DNA of 64,000 nt from Ridgeia piscesae (GCA_025642075.2 JAODUO010000440.1:110001-174000); one strand, 5' to 3'. Shown: positions 9,401-20,040, counted from the first letter of the stretch. Program-made: numbers and translations. Notes: generated by a model not told the origin, from the letters alone.

Positions 9401-12289
9401 TATAGTATATAATACTTTCACCGTTCGCCATGTTGTTTGGTACTAATAGAACTGCCAATCTGTCCTCTAACTGCACTTTGACCTGTATTTATGGGAAATC
9501 CTAATATATGCGAGCTCAAATCGACCAACTCTCCTTATTTGGCATTCGCCATTGTGACACATCAACATCGGGGAGTTCCGCTATGCGCGAGACCTGCAGT
9601 GACCTGGATAGGCGTGGCGCGTATCCCACAATTCACCATGTTGCCATTTCCAAATGTAAACAAGATGGCGCCTAATTAGAGTTTCAACGACATTGGAGTG
9701 GATCCTGTTGCTGCCAAATGTTATAAATTTGATGCAAGGCGGCAAAACAGCGTGTTTCGACAGAAATGCAGCCGTACATAATCACCATAGAGTGCAGCAG
9801 GGAAGACGGATATCGAATGGTGATTACTGCTCGTAACATGCAACCATGCATAGGAGTATTCGCTGCAGGCGACAACTTAACGCCAATGGCCAGAGGTCGA
9901 TCAGGAAGCTGGGGATCGTTGGTGGCGTTTGCAGCATGGCCAAATTCCGTGACAACTTTGTTTTTTACTTATTGGAATGGATCGGAGTTTTTGCAGAATC
10001 TGCAGTTGTTGATAAATTTGGGTGGTGAATAGTAACAAAATAATATTCTGAAACCATTGCCAAATTGTTATTCAAACTTTGATAGCCATGTGCAGAAAAT
10101 GCATTTTTCTAGACGTAGACTTCATGCATCTCTGGAAATACGGTATACTCATAGCTATGCTACTGATGTTTATATTATTGCATTCTGCATCACTGTCTTC
10201 ACACAACTGCAATGAGACATTTGTAAACATTTGCTGAAGTATTTTAAAATATGCATACTTATTTTTAAAAATCACTTTGAATTTTTTTTTTTTTAAATTC
10301 AATAATATTAAAAATATCTCGTAGTCGTGTAATACCAAGTAGTCTAAATAGGATAGTGAAATAATTATAATTTATGTTCTACACTATTGCCTGGGTACTG
10401 TGCAAAAAATGTGCAATATTTAACCATTATGGTGGCCATTTTGTTTGGTTACAATGGCAATGGTGGGTCCGAGTAAAAAAAGTTCCACACATTTTTTATT
10501 CACAATATTATAAAAACACGCTATTTAGCTGCCTCACCTGGCCTTAAAAAATGTACTGTCACTAATCAATTGTTGTTGATAAGCTTGACTTGGGAGTTAG
10601 TTTGCCAATATAAATACTGTTTGTAAGTAAACTTTTAACTTTTGAAATATTTTCCATTTATTGACCCTTGCATCAATACTCAATTACTCATTCAGCACTG
10701 TCTTCAACATTTTATGGCAGTGTTTTTCAGGGCCAGATAAGCTGCTTTCAGAATGCTTCCCAGACTAATCTATGATGCTCTTGCAATAGTATTACAATAC
10801 TAATATAGCCGTTGTTTCAATGGTAAAAATTGTGCATAATAATTACCCCTTGTGTTGTGATAACAAACCAATTGTTCCTGTTTTACTTTCCAAGTGATAT
10901 TGGCAGCATTAACTTGCCATCTCATCCAGATGTTGTCATCCATGCTACTTGTGTTGCAGGTGGTCACTCTGTGGTATCGTGCTCCCGAGGTACTTCTGGG
11001 CTCGTCAAGGTATTCAACGCCAGTGGACATCTGGTCGATCGGCTGTATCTTTGCCGAGATGATCACAAAGAGGCCACTGTTTCATGGTGACTCGGAAATT
11101 GATCAGCTCTTCCGCATTTTCAGGTGGGTTTGTTAGATGTAGTCGTCCATGTTACTTGCGCTGCTGGTGGTCACTCGTGGTATCGTGCTTCTGATGTACT
11201 TCTGGGTTTGTCAAGGTAGTCAGCCACGAAATGTAGGCTATCTTCTAGATGGTCTGTAATTTACATATTAGCCTGGGAGAGGGATGGAGAACTCTACTAA
11301 ACTATGTCGTCGTGAGAAAGCCAAAACCCATGCCAGTCTTCTACATTGATATGAATTCTGCTTTTAATATTCTGCAGCATCCCTTGCTGTTTAACAAGTT
11401 AATTTATGACTTCTTAAGTCTGACTTGACGCTGTGGGTGCTTGATGTTTTGGTGGGGAGGCCCCAACAGGTTCGTGTGAATAACATCAGTTCTAGTGTGA
11501 AAGTTGTTTTCACCGATTCACACCGAGGATGTGTCTTATCTCTTCTGTTGTTCATATTGTATACAAATAATTATAGGAGCTCCAATCCAAATAGGTATTT
11601 TATTAAAGTCTCAGATTACACAGCTTTTCTTAGTCTGTTTAACAATGAGGGTAGCCATGGTCCTGTTTTAGTAGAAGACATGAATTTCTGCCTAAATGCA
11701 ACAAAAACCAACCAAAGATATGTGCATTGACTTTAGGAAAGATCCTCCATCCCAGACTGTCGCTGTAATCTACGTAATAAAGTATACGTAGTTTGCTGAG
11801 TATAAATTCTGACGTTTTGCCAACAGAACTCTGACAACGCCAACAGAAGAGGCGTGGCCTGGAGTGAGCTCACTGCCTGACTACAAGTCCACATTCCCGT
11901 GTTGGAAGACCAATACGCTGGCCCAGGCGGTCAAACAGCTTGATGTCAATGGCATGGACCTCCTGCAGGTAACTTGTGGCAATAAACATTGCCCCTTTTC
12001 TACAATTTCTGCCCACTCATTTAAATGGTTCTTACTGTAGTATTAAATACTCTTGGTAGCAGAAAATCTAATTTGCTTCGTTAATTTGCTTGTGTTATTT
12101 TATGGAGGAATGTTGATTTCTTTACTGGTGTAGTTTGTTCCCGTCTTGTGGTATATGACCCGTGTCTGGTGATGGTTGTAGAAAACACTCGTATACGACC
12201 CTGCAGCCCGCATCACAGCTAAGGACGCATTGCTGCATCCGTACTTTGATGATCTCGACAAGTCATCGCTCCCTTGTGCCAACATGTGA
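6402..12289 (+). CDS. CDK1: Cyclin-dependent kinase 1 (CDK1/cdc2), 7 coding exons
   Basis: Serine/threonine kinase that drives entry into mitosis with cyclin A/B. Coding exons: 6402-6438, 6800-6956, 8208-8331, 9103-9273, 10960-11123, 11827-11968, 12182-12289. All phases agree and encode 300 residues (human CDK1 has 297). Visible features: Gly-rich loop GEGTYG (11-16) with the inhibitory Thr14/Tyr15 sites, catalytic Lys33, PSTAIRE cyclin-binding helix (45-51), HRDLKPQN with catalytic Asp128, DFG (146-148), activation-loop Thr161 and GDSEIDQ in the C-lobe. [14 protein letters not shown] and [10 protein letters not shown] favour CDK1 over CDK2. The odd point is exon 4, whose acceptor and first 33 bases are part of a 12-unit tandem array. 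Intron 2 holds a piggyBac-type MITE and intron 5 a LINE fragment and a decayed exon copy. The start ATG lies 33 bases inside an exon that begins after an acceptor at 6368, so the 5' UTR is spliced. Confidence 0.96.
6800..6956 (+). CDS. CDK1: CDK1 coding exon 2
   Basis: Acceptor CTGTCTGTAG, donor TG|GTGGGT. Carries TYGVVYKG, catalytic Lys33, and PSTAIRE, ending HPNIV plus a split Cys codon, which gives VCLEDVL as in some invertebrate CDK1 proteins. Confidence 0.93.
7165..8140. mobile_element. piggyBac-type MITE with TTAA target duplication
   Basis: Terminal inverted repeats begin CCCTAGA at both ends (7169-7175 and, reversed, 8130-8136) and continue with partial identity (AATTGCCCAG versus GGTGACCAAG). 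Each is flanked by TTAA (7165-7168 and 8137-8140). TTAA duplication with CCCTAGA-like ends is diagnostic of the piggyBac superfamily. The 968-bp interior has no recognisable transposase, so it is a non-autonomous element, sitting inside CDK1 intron 2. Confidence 0.8.
8208..8331 (+). CDS. CDK1: CDK1 coding exon 3
   Basis: Acceptor TATTGGCAG, donor AAG|GTTAGT. Encodes [20 protein letters not shown] and on to MDSMLAK, ending phase 0. This is the hinge region and start of the C-lobe. Confidence 0.93.
8601..9147 (+). repeat. 45-bp minisatellite: 12 copies of the CDK1 exon 4 acceptor
   Basis: Each unit has 12 intron-type bases (TTGTTGTTTCAG) followed by the first 33 bases of exon 4 (coding [11 protein letters not shown]). 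Acceptor AGs precede 8608, 8653, 8698, 8743, 8788, 8833, 8878, 8923, 8968, 9013, 9058 and 9103. The exact 45-bp period is divisible by three, and no unit contains a stop, so any acceptor would give an in-frame protein with 15 extra residues per unit. Variants are few (ACACG to ATATG, one ATC to AAC). Only the unit at 9103 runs into the full exon. Confidence 0.97.
9103..9273 (+). CDS. CDK1: CDK1 coding exon 4 (last acceptor of the array)
   Basis: Using the last of 12 tandem acceptors gives exactly the conserved length: [18 protein letters not shown], then HRDLKPQN (catalytic Asp128), DFG and Thr161 in RVYTHE. Donor GAG|GTGCGT, phase 0. Any upstream acceptor adds 15 to 165 residues inside helix alpha-E. 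Confidence 0.93.
9274..10959 (+). other. CDK1 intron 4
   Basis: AT-rich intron of 1.7 kb. Short frames near 9491-9679 and 9766-10028 are open but resemble no protein and are not flanked by convincing splice sites in frame. No repeat family was recognised. Confidence 0.7.
10960..11123 (+). CDS. CDK1: CDK1 coding exon 5
   Basis: Acceptor GTGTTGCAG, donor AG|GTGGGT. Encodes [14 protein letters not shown], then [10 protein letters not shown] and [16 protein letters not shown]. Covers the P+1 loop and helix F. Confidence 0.94.
11136..11235 (+). pseudogene. Decayed duplicate of CDK1 exon 5 with its acceptor region
   Basis: Immediately after exon 5, GATGTAGTCGTCCATG, GTGGTCACTCGTGGTATCG and TGTACTTCTGGGTTTGTC repeat the last ~30 intron bases and first ~75 exon bases found at 10930-11030. 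One base is missing in CTCTGTGG, breaking the frame, and the acceptor AG is lost (CTGCTG for TTGCAG). A dead tandem partial exon copy. Confidence 0.75.
11285..11745 (+). mobile_element. LINE reverse-transcriptase fragment, degenerate
   Basis: A conceptual translation with frame breaks shows non-LTR reverse transcriptase signatures: [13 protein letters not shown] (domain A), [33 protein letters not shown] (domain B) and a mutated domain C, where the usual (F/Y)ADD is VSDY. It ends with LNATKTNQ and CIDFRK. The frame is interrupted after LIYDFLS. This is an inactive remnant in CDK1 intron 5, on the gene's sense strand. Confidence 0.75.
11827..11968 (+). CDS. CDK1: CDK1 coding exon 6
   Basis: Acceptor TTGCCAACAG, donor CAG|GTAACT. 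Encodes [19 protein letters not shown] and on to DVNGMDLLQ, phase 0 at its end. Confidence 0.93.
12182..12289 (+). CDS. CDK1: CDK1 terminal coding exon 7
   Basis: Acceptor GATGGTTGTAG. Encodes [20 protein letters not shown], then [15 protein letters not shown] and a TGA stop at 12287-12289. The 3' UTR follows. Confidence 0.93.
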   Translation, partial: KTLVYDPAARITAKDALLHPYFDDLDKSSLPCANM

Positions 12290-12301
12290 GACGCTGTCAC
12301 G

Positions 12302-12460
12302 TCATTGGATGTCAAGTACAGGCGTGACAGTGCCACGTTATTGGCTGTGAAGACCAGGCGTGACAGTGCCACGTGTCATCCATGTCAAATACACACGGAC
12401 ACAATAATGCCACGTGTCATCCATGTCAAAGACACACGGACACAACAATGCCACGTGTAG
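12302..12460 (+). repeat. Short tandem repeats in CDK1 3' UTR
   Basis: Two related repeats begin 13 bases after the stop: a ~37-bp unit containing AGGCGTGACAGTGCCACGT and a ~42-bp unit containing GCCACGTGTCATCCATGTCA. The second carries CACGTG. They begin so close to the stop that they would be in the mRNA. Confidence 0.8.
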
Positions 12461-13690
12461 ATGTGAATGCTTGCCAATGCATGTGACTGGTGAATGTGAA
12501 AGGTGCTAAATATGTGTGTGAATGTGTACATGAATGGACGCTGCTTACACTGAAAGGGGCTGTCTTTGTTAGCTGGACACTGAAGAGTGCAGCCTTCTCA
12601 CATTGTTGTAATACCTGCTTGAAAAATGGGTGTTGGTTAGCGAAATGCAGACATTAGAACTCGATACTAACTACAATGGATATACCAGGTAAACATAATT
12701 GCTTGCGTTGCAGATATCTTCACGAGTGATGTGTTCTGTTGTAATGTCTACTTGTAACGGCTACCCTGACTGTTTTGTATGTAACATGCAAAGAATGGGT
12801 TACTTAATTAAGACAAAAAGAGTGCCATGCAATGAGTATTGATTATCCATCAAATTAGTATCCATTGCATGAGAATGTACAATGAGCATCTGCATTTCCT
12901 TATCATTTTATAATTTAGTGACTAGATAGTTTGATGTATGTAATATGTGTCTCTTTTCACATTGTCATTTGTAAATAACCCATCAATGTGAATATGTTTA
13001 ATGTTAGCATAGCTGTATGTACCTTGTATTCCACAAGACTACACATAGCACCGGTAGCAATATGATCGTCATTTTGATTATTAACTGAAAGGCTTGTTTA
13101 TTCAGGGTAAGTCTTGATGTACACATTTATGTAAATTATGTGATAACGAACACCCTGTATAGTGTTTTGTATCTCCATGAAAACAAGATTTGAAATTCAA
13201 CAATGTGTTGTTTTTTCTGGTTGTTAGTGTTAAAATTTCTATCTATGCCAGATCAGCAACTTGCGGACAACGTAGCAAATAGTCATCAAACCATGGGAGA
13301 TGCTGCTTCCCATTTGTGAGCCATATTTCTCATGTTGATGGTAAAGTAATCTAGAAGCAAGCTGTGAGTTGATGGGGCTGAACTATAGCACTCCATCTCC
13401 TTATGCCTACAGTGTATTTACTAATAGTGAATGCTGTTTATTGTTCACCATCTTCATTCACAAAATCCACCAACAAAACAATTGTTTACGTATTGTTACG
13501 AACAATGGAAATTACTAGAAAAATTCAAAATATAATGCTAGGAAAAAATAATGCTAGGATACTTTATTCTCAATTAACCTACACCCAATACATGGATCAC
13601 CAAACTAAGGACAGCCTTTTTGTTTGTTACAGTATTTTTTGGAGGGGAAATTTCTTAAATTGGTGTTTGTGAAAAAATTCAAATACTAGA
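12461..13690 (+). other. Probable CDK1 3' UTR / flank
   Basis: AT-rich, without a recognisable gene. Likely 3' UTR, but the poly(A) site is not determined. A frame at 13403-13672 is open but resembles nothing. Confidence 0.4.
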
Positions 13691-14168
13691 GTACTTTGAC
13701 AGCAGAACTGCTAGTTTTTTATTATTCACATAATTTACCATGTTTAAGTTTAAACCAAAATCTAATTCATCAAATTTCAATGTTATTACATTTATTTATC
13801 TTGAATATGAAGTGTATGCCATACCAAAACATTTCATCTATAAATTGTACTGAATGGAAATAATTGGCACCTGAGAGAAGATGCACTTGTACTGCCTCCA
13901 AATCACCAGTTCCAAAACAAAATTTTGTGTGATAATTAACAATAACAAAGTTAGTATGTTTATAGTGTAACTCCTGAAATCGATCACTTTGACAGCAGAA
14001 CTGCTAGTTTTTAATTATTCACATAATTTACCATGTTTAAGTTTAAACCAAAATCTAATTAATCAAACTACAATTTCAATGTTATTACATTTATTTATCT
14101 TGAATCCAAGTGTATGCAATACCAAAACATTTCGTCTATAAATCGTACTGAATGGAAATAAATTAACC
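13689..14168. repeat. Direct duplication of ~180 bp (13689-13868 and 13986-14165)
   Basis: Both copies start ACTTTGACAGCAGAACTGCT and end TGTACTGAATGGAAAT or CGTACTGAATGGAAAT, with a few substitutions and a small insertion. They are separated by about 120 bp. The second copy contains AATAAA at 14157-14162, a possible CDK1 poly(A) signal that the first copy lacks. Confidence 0.85.
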
Positions 14169-14497
14169 CTGGAACTTTGAGAGAAAATGAAATTAAATCA
14201 AGGGTAGCATTGTTGCAATTTATATTATGCATTAATGTAGACAAGAGATATATGCATATAAAATATGCATAATTTAGCTATTCCAATATATATATATGTA
14301 TCATAGTAGTTAATTGTAGTAAATTTATACATGTAAATAGAAAAATACTAATGAGTAAATAATTAAATTATTATGCTAGGTGATCTGGTTAAAAATATGA
14401 GTGAAAGGTCATAGTTACATACATGCATACTATGAAGATACAAGTAAAACATGAATAGCTAAATCATTGATTTAGCTATTCACATTGTGTTGTCTTA

Positions 14498-14562
14498 ATT
14501 CGCAGAACAGTGACGTCACTGCTCTGCGAATAGTAGACCTTATTCGCAGAGCTGTTCTGCGT
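14498..14562. repeat. Near-perfect 34-bp palindrome centred on TGACGTCA, plus partial copy
   Basis: ATTCGCAGAACAGTGA / TCACTGCTCTGCGAAT pair with one mismatch around a central TGACGTCA (14511-14518), a cAMP-response-element core. A shorter inverted piece (TTCGCAGAGC...TTCTGCG) follows. Related palindromes recur at 15607-15640 and 16227-16268. Confidence 0.8.
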
Positions 14563-15606
14563 ATGTCCAGTCCATATTAGACTAGTTTTGCCAAGTATTA
14601 TTTTCTATAATACAAATTAGAATGCGCAGTCACATGACATGCCACTCTTGAATAACCGTTCTCTCCATAGGTCTAATGTAAATATGCCTTTAAGAAATTT
14701 CGGGTCGCGTGGCAAAGCGTACGAAAACTAGCTTTGATAACGGAGTCCCTTTTCGATCCATGCCCGTGTCACTAATCTATTTTTAGATCAGCGTCAGAAT
14801 GGGCCACACAAGGTGGATAAACAAGGCCGTAATAAAAACAATAGACGTGACCTCATAAATATTCAGTAATTTGGCATTCGTCTTTCCCTTGTGTTCTACT
14901 ACTCCACTACACTTTCCATAATTGCGACATATAGCGCATAAAATAACTACAATTAAATTACGTCATAACAAACATTTATTGTCCAATCGATTTACGATAT
15001 TATCACCTAACCGGAAGTAGTGGATGAAAACACAAACAAGAGAACGACAACAATACTTGTTGTTATTATCATATAATTTGAACGTGATTGATCACTACGT
15101 ATTGGGGTAGGTTTCTTATTATATTTGTATTTACTCCAACTATCTTTTGTAAAGTGCATACATGTTGTCGAAACATGGAAGACGTTGATTTGTAAGGCAC
15201 CGATCTGTGTACATGCTTCGCAATCACAAACGCTGTTTGACAAGTCTAGTCGTTTCAATTTTTATTATTCTTTTAAATTCACTTTCATGTTCATGCACCC
15301 TAGTATTGCGCACCGCGCTGCACAACTCCTATATTAGCATGTGTGGAGTTCAAAGACCAAAGTCAGCAACTGAAGCCTCAACCCTCACAGAAGGGTTAAG
15401 TTAGCTAAACTACTCGAGTCGTCACTCACCAGCACGTATACTGTCAGATTTAGTACATGTTCTATAGTATACAATAATTATTATTAATATTCGAGATTTG
15501 AGGCCTCGCCATTTTGATGTTACGAAAATATTGAGAACAGTTTCATTTTTTATATGTAGGGCAATAAGACAATCGGACTGGCTATTCGCAGTTCACACTC
15601 GCCACT

Positions 15607-15640
15607 ATTTGCAGAGCAGTGATGTTGCTGCTATGCGAAT
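15607..15640. repeat. Diverged copy of the GCAGAGCAGTGA palindrome
   Basis: TTTGCAGAGCAGTGATG / TTGCTGCTATGCGAA matches the 14498 palindrome with several changes. Confidence 0.6.
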
Positions 15641-15832
15641 TAAAAAAACCATAATTGCTATTATTCGCAAAGCTGGTAGGAAAGGGTGTTTATTGGGTAA
15701 TTAGTACTCAGTGCGTAGGTTTTACTAGCTGCTTACTAAATACAGTTGGCATGTGTTCATAGAAGTTTTTGTCTAAATATACTATTCTGTCCTAACAGTG
15801 ATGAGGCATGCAGCGCGGATAATGTCGTAAGC

Positions 15833-15904
15833 GCTGTGGGTAGTGTAGTGGTTAGCAATCCGCCTGTCACACCGACAGCCTGGGTTCGATTCCCCATCAC
15901 GGCA
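15833..15904 (+). tRNA. tRNA-Asp(GTC)-like sequence, probably pseudogene or SINE head
   Basis: Acceptor strands GCTGTGG (15833-15839) and TCACGGC (15897-15903) can form seven pairs, two of them G-T. A-box-like TAGTGTAGTGG, anticodon loop CTGTCAC (anticodon GTC) and a perfect B box GGTTCGATTCC are present, with a T-run terminator right after (15906-15910). The anticodon and T stems contain mismatches, so function is doubtful. A tRNA-derived SINE or a decayed tRNA fits best. Confidence 0.5.
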
Positions 15905-16197
15905 GTTTTTGTTGTTGCAATTGCTGTACTCGTATTTTATATATTGTATTTCTAGACTACATTGATCAATAATAATTTTATAAATTACAACACTAGCTGC
16001 CACCTTTGTTGTACAGAACTGAACAACAGGAGATAAAACTCAATGATTTAGATAGCTATTCATATGTTTTACTTTAACTCTTATTATATTTATTTCTTAT
16101 AACTTTAACTATTACAGTCAACATTACTGAACAGAGATTTACTCTATATAAAGTTTATTGTTATTTTAACAACATGCATAGCAACTAGTTCTCTCAA

Positions 16198-16270
16198 ACT
16201 TGCTCTGCGAATACTGCAACTGTTTTCCTAATTCGCAGAACAGTGATGTCACTGCTCTGCGAATTAGGGA
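16198..16270. repeat. Palindrome repeat copy (TGATGTCA-centred)
   Basis: CTTGCTCTGCGAATACTGCAAC precedes a 42-bp palindrome (16227-16268) CCTAATTCGCAGAACAGTGA... ending GCTCTGCGAATTAGG with two mismatched pairs. A second copy of the leader and left arm is at 16446-16498. Confidence 0.7.
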
Positions 16271-16445
16271 AACTCTTTTCTAATTGACATAGGCTTGAAA
16301 TTATATAATTTATCAGAATTTAAGCATAAAAGTATTCAAACATGTCACAACTATATGTTAGCTACTATTATCAACAGAGTTTTAGTTTATATTTTTAGCA
16401 ACTGTTTCTTACCTGGTCTCAGAATACCGCAAGTCTTTCGCAAAT

Positions 16446-16498
16446 TTGCTCTGTGAATACTGGCACTGGTTCCCTAATTCGCACAGCAGTGACGTCTC
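16446..16498. repeat. Partial copy of the palindrome repeat
   Basis: TTTGCTCTGTGAATACTGGC and CCTAATTCGCACAGCAGTGACGT match the leader and left arm at 16198-16250. The right arm is missing. Confidence 0.6.
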
Positions 16499-16499
16499 A

Positions 16500-17960
16500 T
16501 CCTAAAACAATAATAGTCAGTAGACATCATTAATTCAATCTGTACTGGGTAGACAGCCTTCTTATTTTGCACCCTCCTGTGGGCAGACAATTTTAAGATG
16601 GCAGCCAAGCTGTGAATTACGTTGCATGTAGCTTGTGTTAAAATTTGGATAACTCGACAACCGATGCAATGAAAATATATAAAATTAATTGCACTATATA
16701 TGGAATGATTGTGTGAATAAAATGTGTTATTAAAATTTCTATGTTGCAATCAGTTACATTTCAGATCTTGAAGCAAACTTCAACAATTATGATGACAAAA
16801 TAAATAAGCAACTTCATCATGCAATATATAAAAAAATCTCAGAAATCACCATAGTGATCCTGTGAAACTAATGTAGCCATGTATGCTACTTTAATCCTAG
16901 TAAAAGATTTATCAAATTTTTACAGTTAGTTTTCAAATTATAATTGCTTTTGTAAACAACATCAATGTGACTGAAGATAAAAATCATTTGCAAATTGGCT
17001 ACCATTTACCGATCATATTGCAAAATGAAATGTTCTCTTCCTATTAAAATCAACACTCGAATATCAAAAGATAGCACATGCCTTCCACAAATAGATGCTC
17101 CCTTATCAGAAGCAATGTGACCATAGTCCATATTAATAAAATACCCCAAAATAAATAAACCAACCGAGGTACGGAATTAGAAATTCCACACTTTATGCAA
17201 TGCCCGTGAACGAATATGCATATTTTTGGCATGCTTTCTGAGAGCCCAGTTGTGATGTCAGCGAGGACAAATACTGGCTTCAGGCGCACTGTTTCTTTCC
17301 ATTCAGAGCATGTTTAGAAAGATAACTATTGGGTAGATATGAGCGTCAAATGAATTATTGTTCAATATTCTGATGGTCATCATAGGGAACATAGATTTAT
17401 CTTAAGATTCCTTATGAATGAAATTTTGTTGACAAATTGATGCCATGTGTTTTGCGGAAGCCTGTCTGAGCTTTGAGATCACCGCCATCTTCGGTTCATT
17501 TTTAAAGTAATTGTATTGATCTACACCAGGATACATACATTACAAACATATTTCCATTTTTAACAGGGCTTTATGCAGGATCAAATTTTTGCCAGTCACA
17601 ACTTTTGGTAAAAACCTAATGATACATGTCTACAATTTTTTTTTGCTATGCTATCTTATTTTATTTTTTATATGCAATAACACAACAACAATAATATAAT
17701 GTCTTATTTAATGAAATTTTTCAATTATTACAACCATGCCTAATAAAAAAACAAGTTACATTATGTCGCAGTGTAAATAACAACATTACGTAAATTATGC
17801 AGTCATTATATACAGTACTCTCATGCAATGTTACATGTCTACAACAAATTATAAATAAATCTTCAAAAACAACCTCATTGCCATACTCTTCATAACAAAA
17901 TAATACATTCTGTCAAATCATCATAAACGAAGTACACCATTTTACCTTCGCAATTACTAC
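16500..17960. other. Intergenic, nothing recognised
   Basis: AT-rich DNA without repeat families or conserved coding potential that I can identify. Confidence 0.5.
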
Positions 17961-18094
17961 AAAACATCAATAAAATAATATGTTGATGTCGTCGGCGGTG
18001 AAGGTGTTGCCGTAACAGTGGGCGTCAGTTTTGCCGTGAAAAACTTCGTTATTGTGGTTAGTTTGCGAACCTTCGGCTTCGGAGGTGGAGGCAT
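17957..18094 (-). CDS. Possible 45-codon ORF in a CpG-richer patch
   Basis: Minus strand, ATG at 18094-18092, stop TAG near 17957. It starts M-P-P-P-P-K-P-K-V-R-K, followed by ITKFF, which resembles the hydrophobic core of a PCNA-interacting (PIP) motif but lacks the leading glutamine. The patch 17980-18140 is CpG-richer than its neighbours and contains two CACGTG motifs (18096-18101 and near 18131), so it may be a promoter or first exon. Function unknown; may be chance. Confidence 0.2.
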   Translation of the reverse strand: MPPPPKPKVRKLTTITKFFTAKLTPTVTATPSPPTTSTYYFIDVL

Positions 18095-18679
18095 CACGTG
18101 GACGATAATATGTAATGTTTATTCGTATCCACGTGAGTCGCTAACGAGGCCTCGTTTTAAAGTTGATCATTCCCGGGAGTCACTCCAGACATAAACGCCA
18201 TAAAGTCGAAATGTTAATCATATACAGGCATATAACACTTGTATATTTTATTACGGATATAAATTCCCTCACGTATATGTAATTTATATGTATTTTTGAC
18301 GCTTTGAAAAGTGCGCATAATCCGTATTATGGAGTTTGCGTTACTAGTTAATTTATGCCCATTATTATTGACATGTGACACCCCAACGGAATTAACCAAT
18401 CACGTATGCTATTTGCGAAATGGTTGTTGGGGCATTAACGCATTGCTTTGACCCCTCTAGCAGCAAATGAAACCACATGTATGACTGCCGCTGTGAGTAG
18501 GCACACGCATGCGTAAAATGAGCTTCTTGCGCTGCGCTACTGCTACGCCTGCAGTGTACACGTGAATAGTGTGGTGGTAGGCATCTTTGAGCGCCATGCT
18601 AGGATTTCACAGTACTGGAAATATTTGTTTCTGGGGCATACAGAACACGTTATATTCCAGTGATGACACGGTGACACCC

Positions 18680-18800
18680 GTCATATAAACTGCCAGGACG
18701 GGGCCTTATCACACTGTGACGGGTTGTAACCCGTCCTCGAAAAATTTCCCCGTCCATATTTGAAATTGCCCGTCCAAATGACGGGTGAACGGGTCTCTAG
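18680..18800 (-). repeat. Dispersed repeat with ACGGGT motifs
   Basis: Contains GACGGGTTGTAACCCGTC (inverted), CCCCGTCCATATTTGAAATT and GACGGGTGAACGGGTCTC, followed by AAAGCTATG. The reverse complement resembles the start of the 43319-45612 minisatellite, so both derive from one family. Confidence 0.55.
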
Positions 18801-18949
18801 ATAAAGCTATGATTTTGAATAAATAATTACTACAACAATAAAAACACAAGCAATACAGCTGTACATCATTCATTGGTTTAAAATGATTCGGTTTATAATT
18901 ACTATTTGGTGAAAACATAAACAAGAGTAAAAAATTAATGGTTTCATAT

Positions 18950-19028
18950 CAGGTTCAAACTGGTGTCCTTTCTGAGTGTAAAAGGAAACCCACCTAATGA
19001 ACGCATTTACCAACTGAGCTATGCAGAC
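18950..19028 (-). repeat. tRNA-derived (SINE-like) remnant
   Basis: On the minus strand a perfect A box TAGCTCAGTTGG is followed about 60 bases later by a B-box-like AGTTTGAACCT. The spacing suits a tRNA-derived pol III promoter, but no intact cloverleaf can be drawn. Confidence 0.5.
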
Positions 19029-19952
19029 CAGCGGAATATATGACCTGGATTTAAAGTGTTACGTTAAATTTACAACTCCTCCTTCATACACGTACATTGG
19101 CATACTTGTGATATTAATGTATTACATAACATTTATGTCTTATGTTAAATGTTAATAATGTATGTGTCCTTGTGTGGATTATCTTCTGTGGGCTGCAATT
19201 GCTATAATTACTCAGTCTCAGAAAATGAACCGCAACACCTCTGACTTCAATTTTGTACCAAAATTTGATTCCTATGGAACTGTAAGATAAACATTTATTC
19301 CCTGTGATGATTATTACAACAGAATATCGCACACTACTTTGTTATGACGCTCGTTTTGACCCAAAAACTATCCAGTACTACGGGTACTAATAGTTAGAAA
19401 ACTAGTATCCTGCAAGTTTGAATGATTCTGATTGCACTAACCTAACATACATAAAATGTACACTGTACTGACATTGTGCATTTAAAAGAAAATTTCTGTC
19501 TTTTCATCCAGTGAAGCAACTTCTAATCTAAAGCCGACATGCTTTATTAGAGTGAAGAGGATTTAATCACATCATGCAGAAATATTGGTAAATTTGTGAT
19601 GCACAGAATATGTATATGGTAAACAGTACTACATTCGAATGTGCACCTTTTATGATGGCATAAGAGTGAACCTGTATTTCTATGATGTTTTTTATTCACA
19701 TAAACCATATAATATACATTGTTAACACTTTGTCTTTTCAAGCAATGTAAACGTCACTGAATTACAATCCAAATGCAAGACAACTATAATGTATAATAAA
19801 TAATTAATGAGCAATAAACAACCTTCTAGGATTAATTAGATACAGTGAGAAATCAACCATGATATAAGGTATTCCAATTTTAAGATATTGATTATGTGAG
19901 TGTTTAAATACAATACAACATGGGTTGTGTTTGCTCAGGTTCAGCTGCAGTG

Positions 19953-20040
19953 ATGTCATTCATTAAGGTGAAAGAAGCGACGGAGGAGAGACTGCACCTG
20001 CTGCACGAACCCAGCCAGAGGTCATGGGGAATCTTTGCAG
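19953..20040 (+). CDS. CYBC1: CYBC1-like coding exon 1
   Basis: Acceptor TTTGCTCAG (to 19938) or GCTGCAG (to 19950) lies just before the ATG. Encodes [20 protein letters not shown] and on to RSWGIFA, phase 1, donor GTGGGT. Confidence 0.7.

Noticed and set aside
9491..10028. Extra exon or small gene in CDK1 intron 4
   Set aside because: CDK1 exons 4 and 5 join in phase without it, and the frames resemble nothing.
6402..12289. CDK2 or CDK3 instead of CDK1
   Set aside because: [29 protein letters not shown] and [11 protein letters not shown] follow CDK1; CDK2-specific residues are absent.
19920..19952. Earlier in-frame ATG of the CYBC1-like gene (MGCVCS, myristoylation-like)
   Set aside because: It overlaps a good acceptor TTTGCTCAG, and the family's N-terminus aligns with the ATG at 19953.
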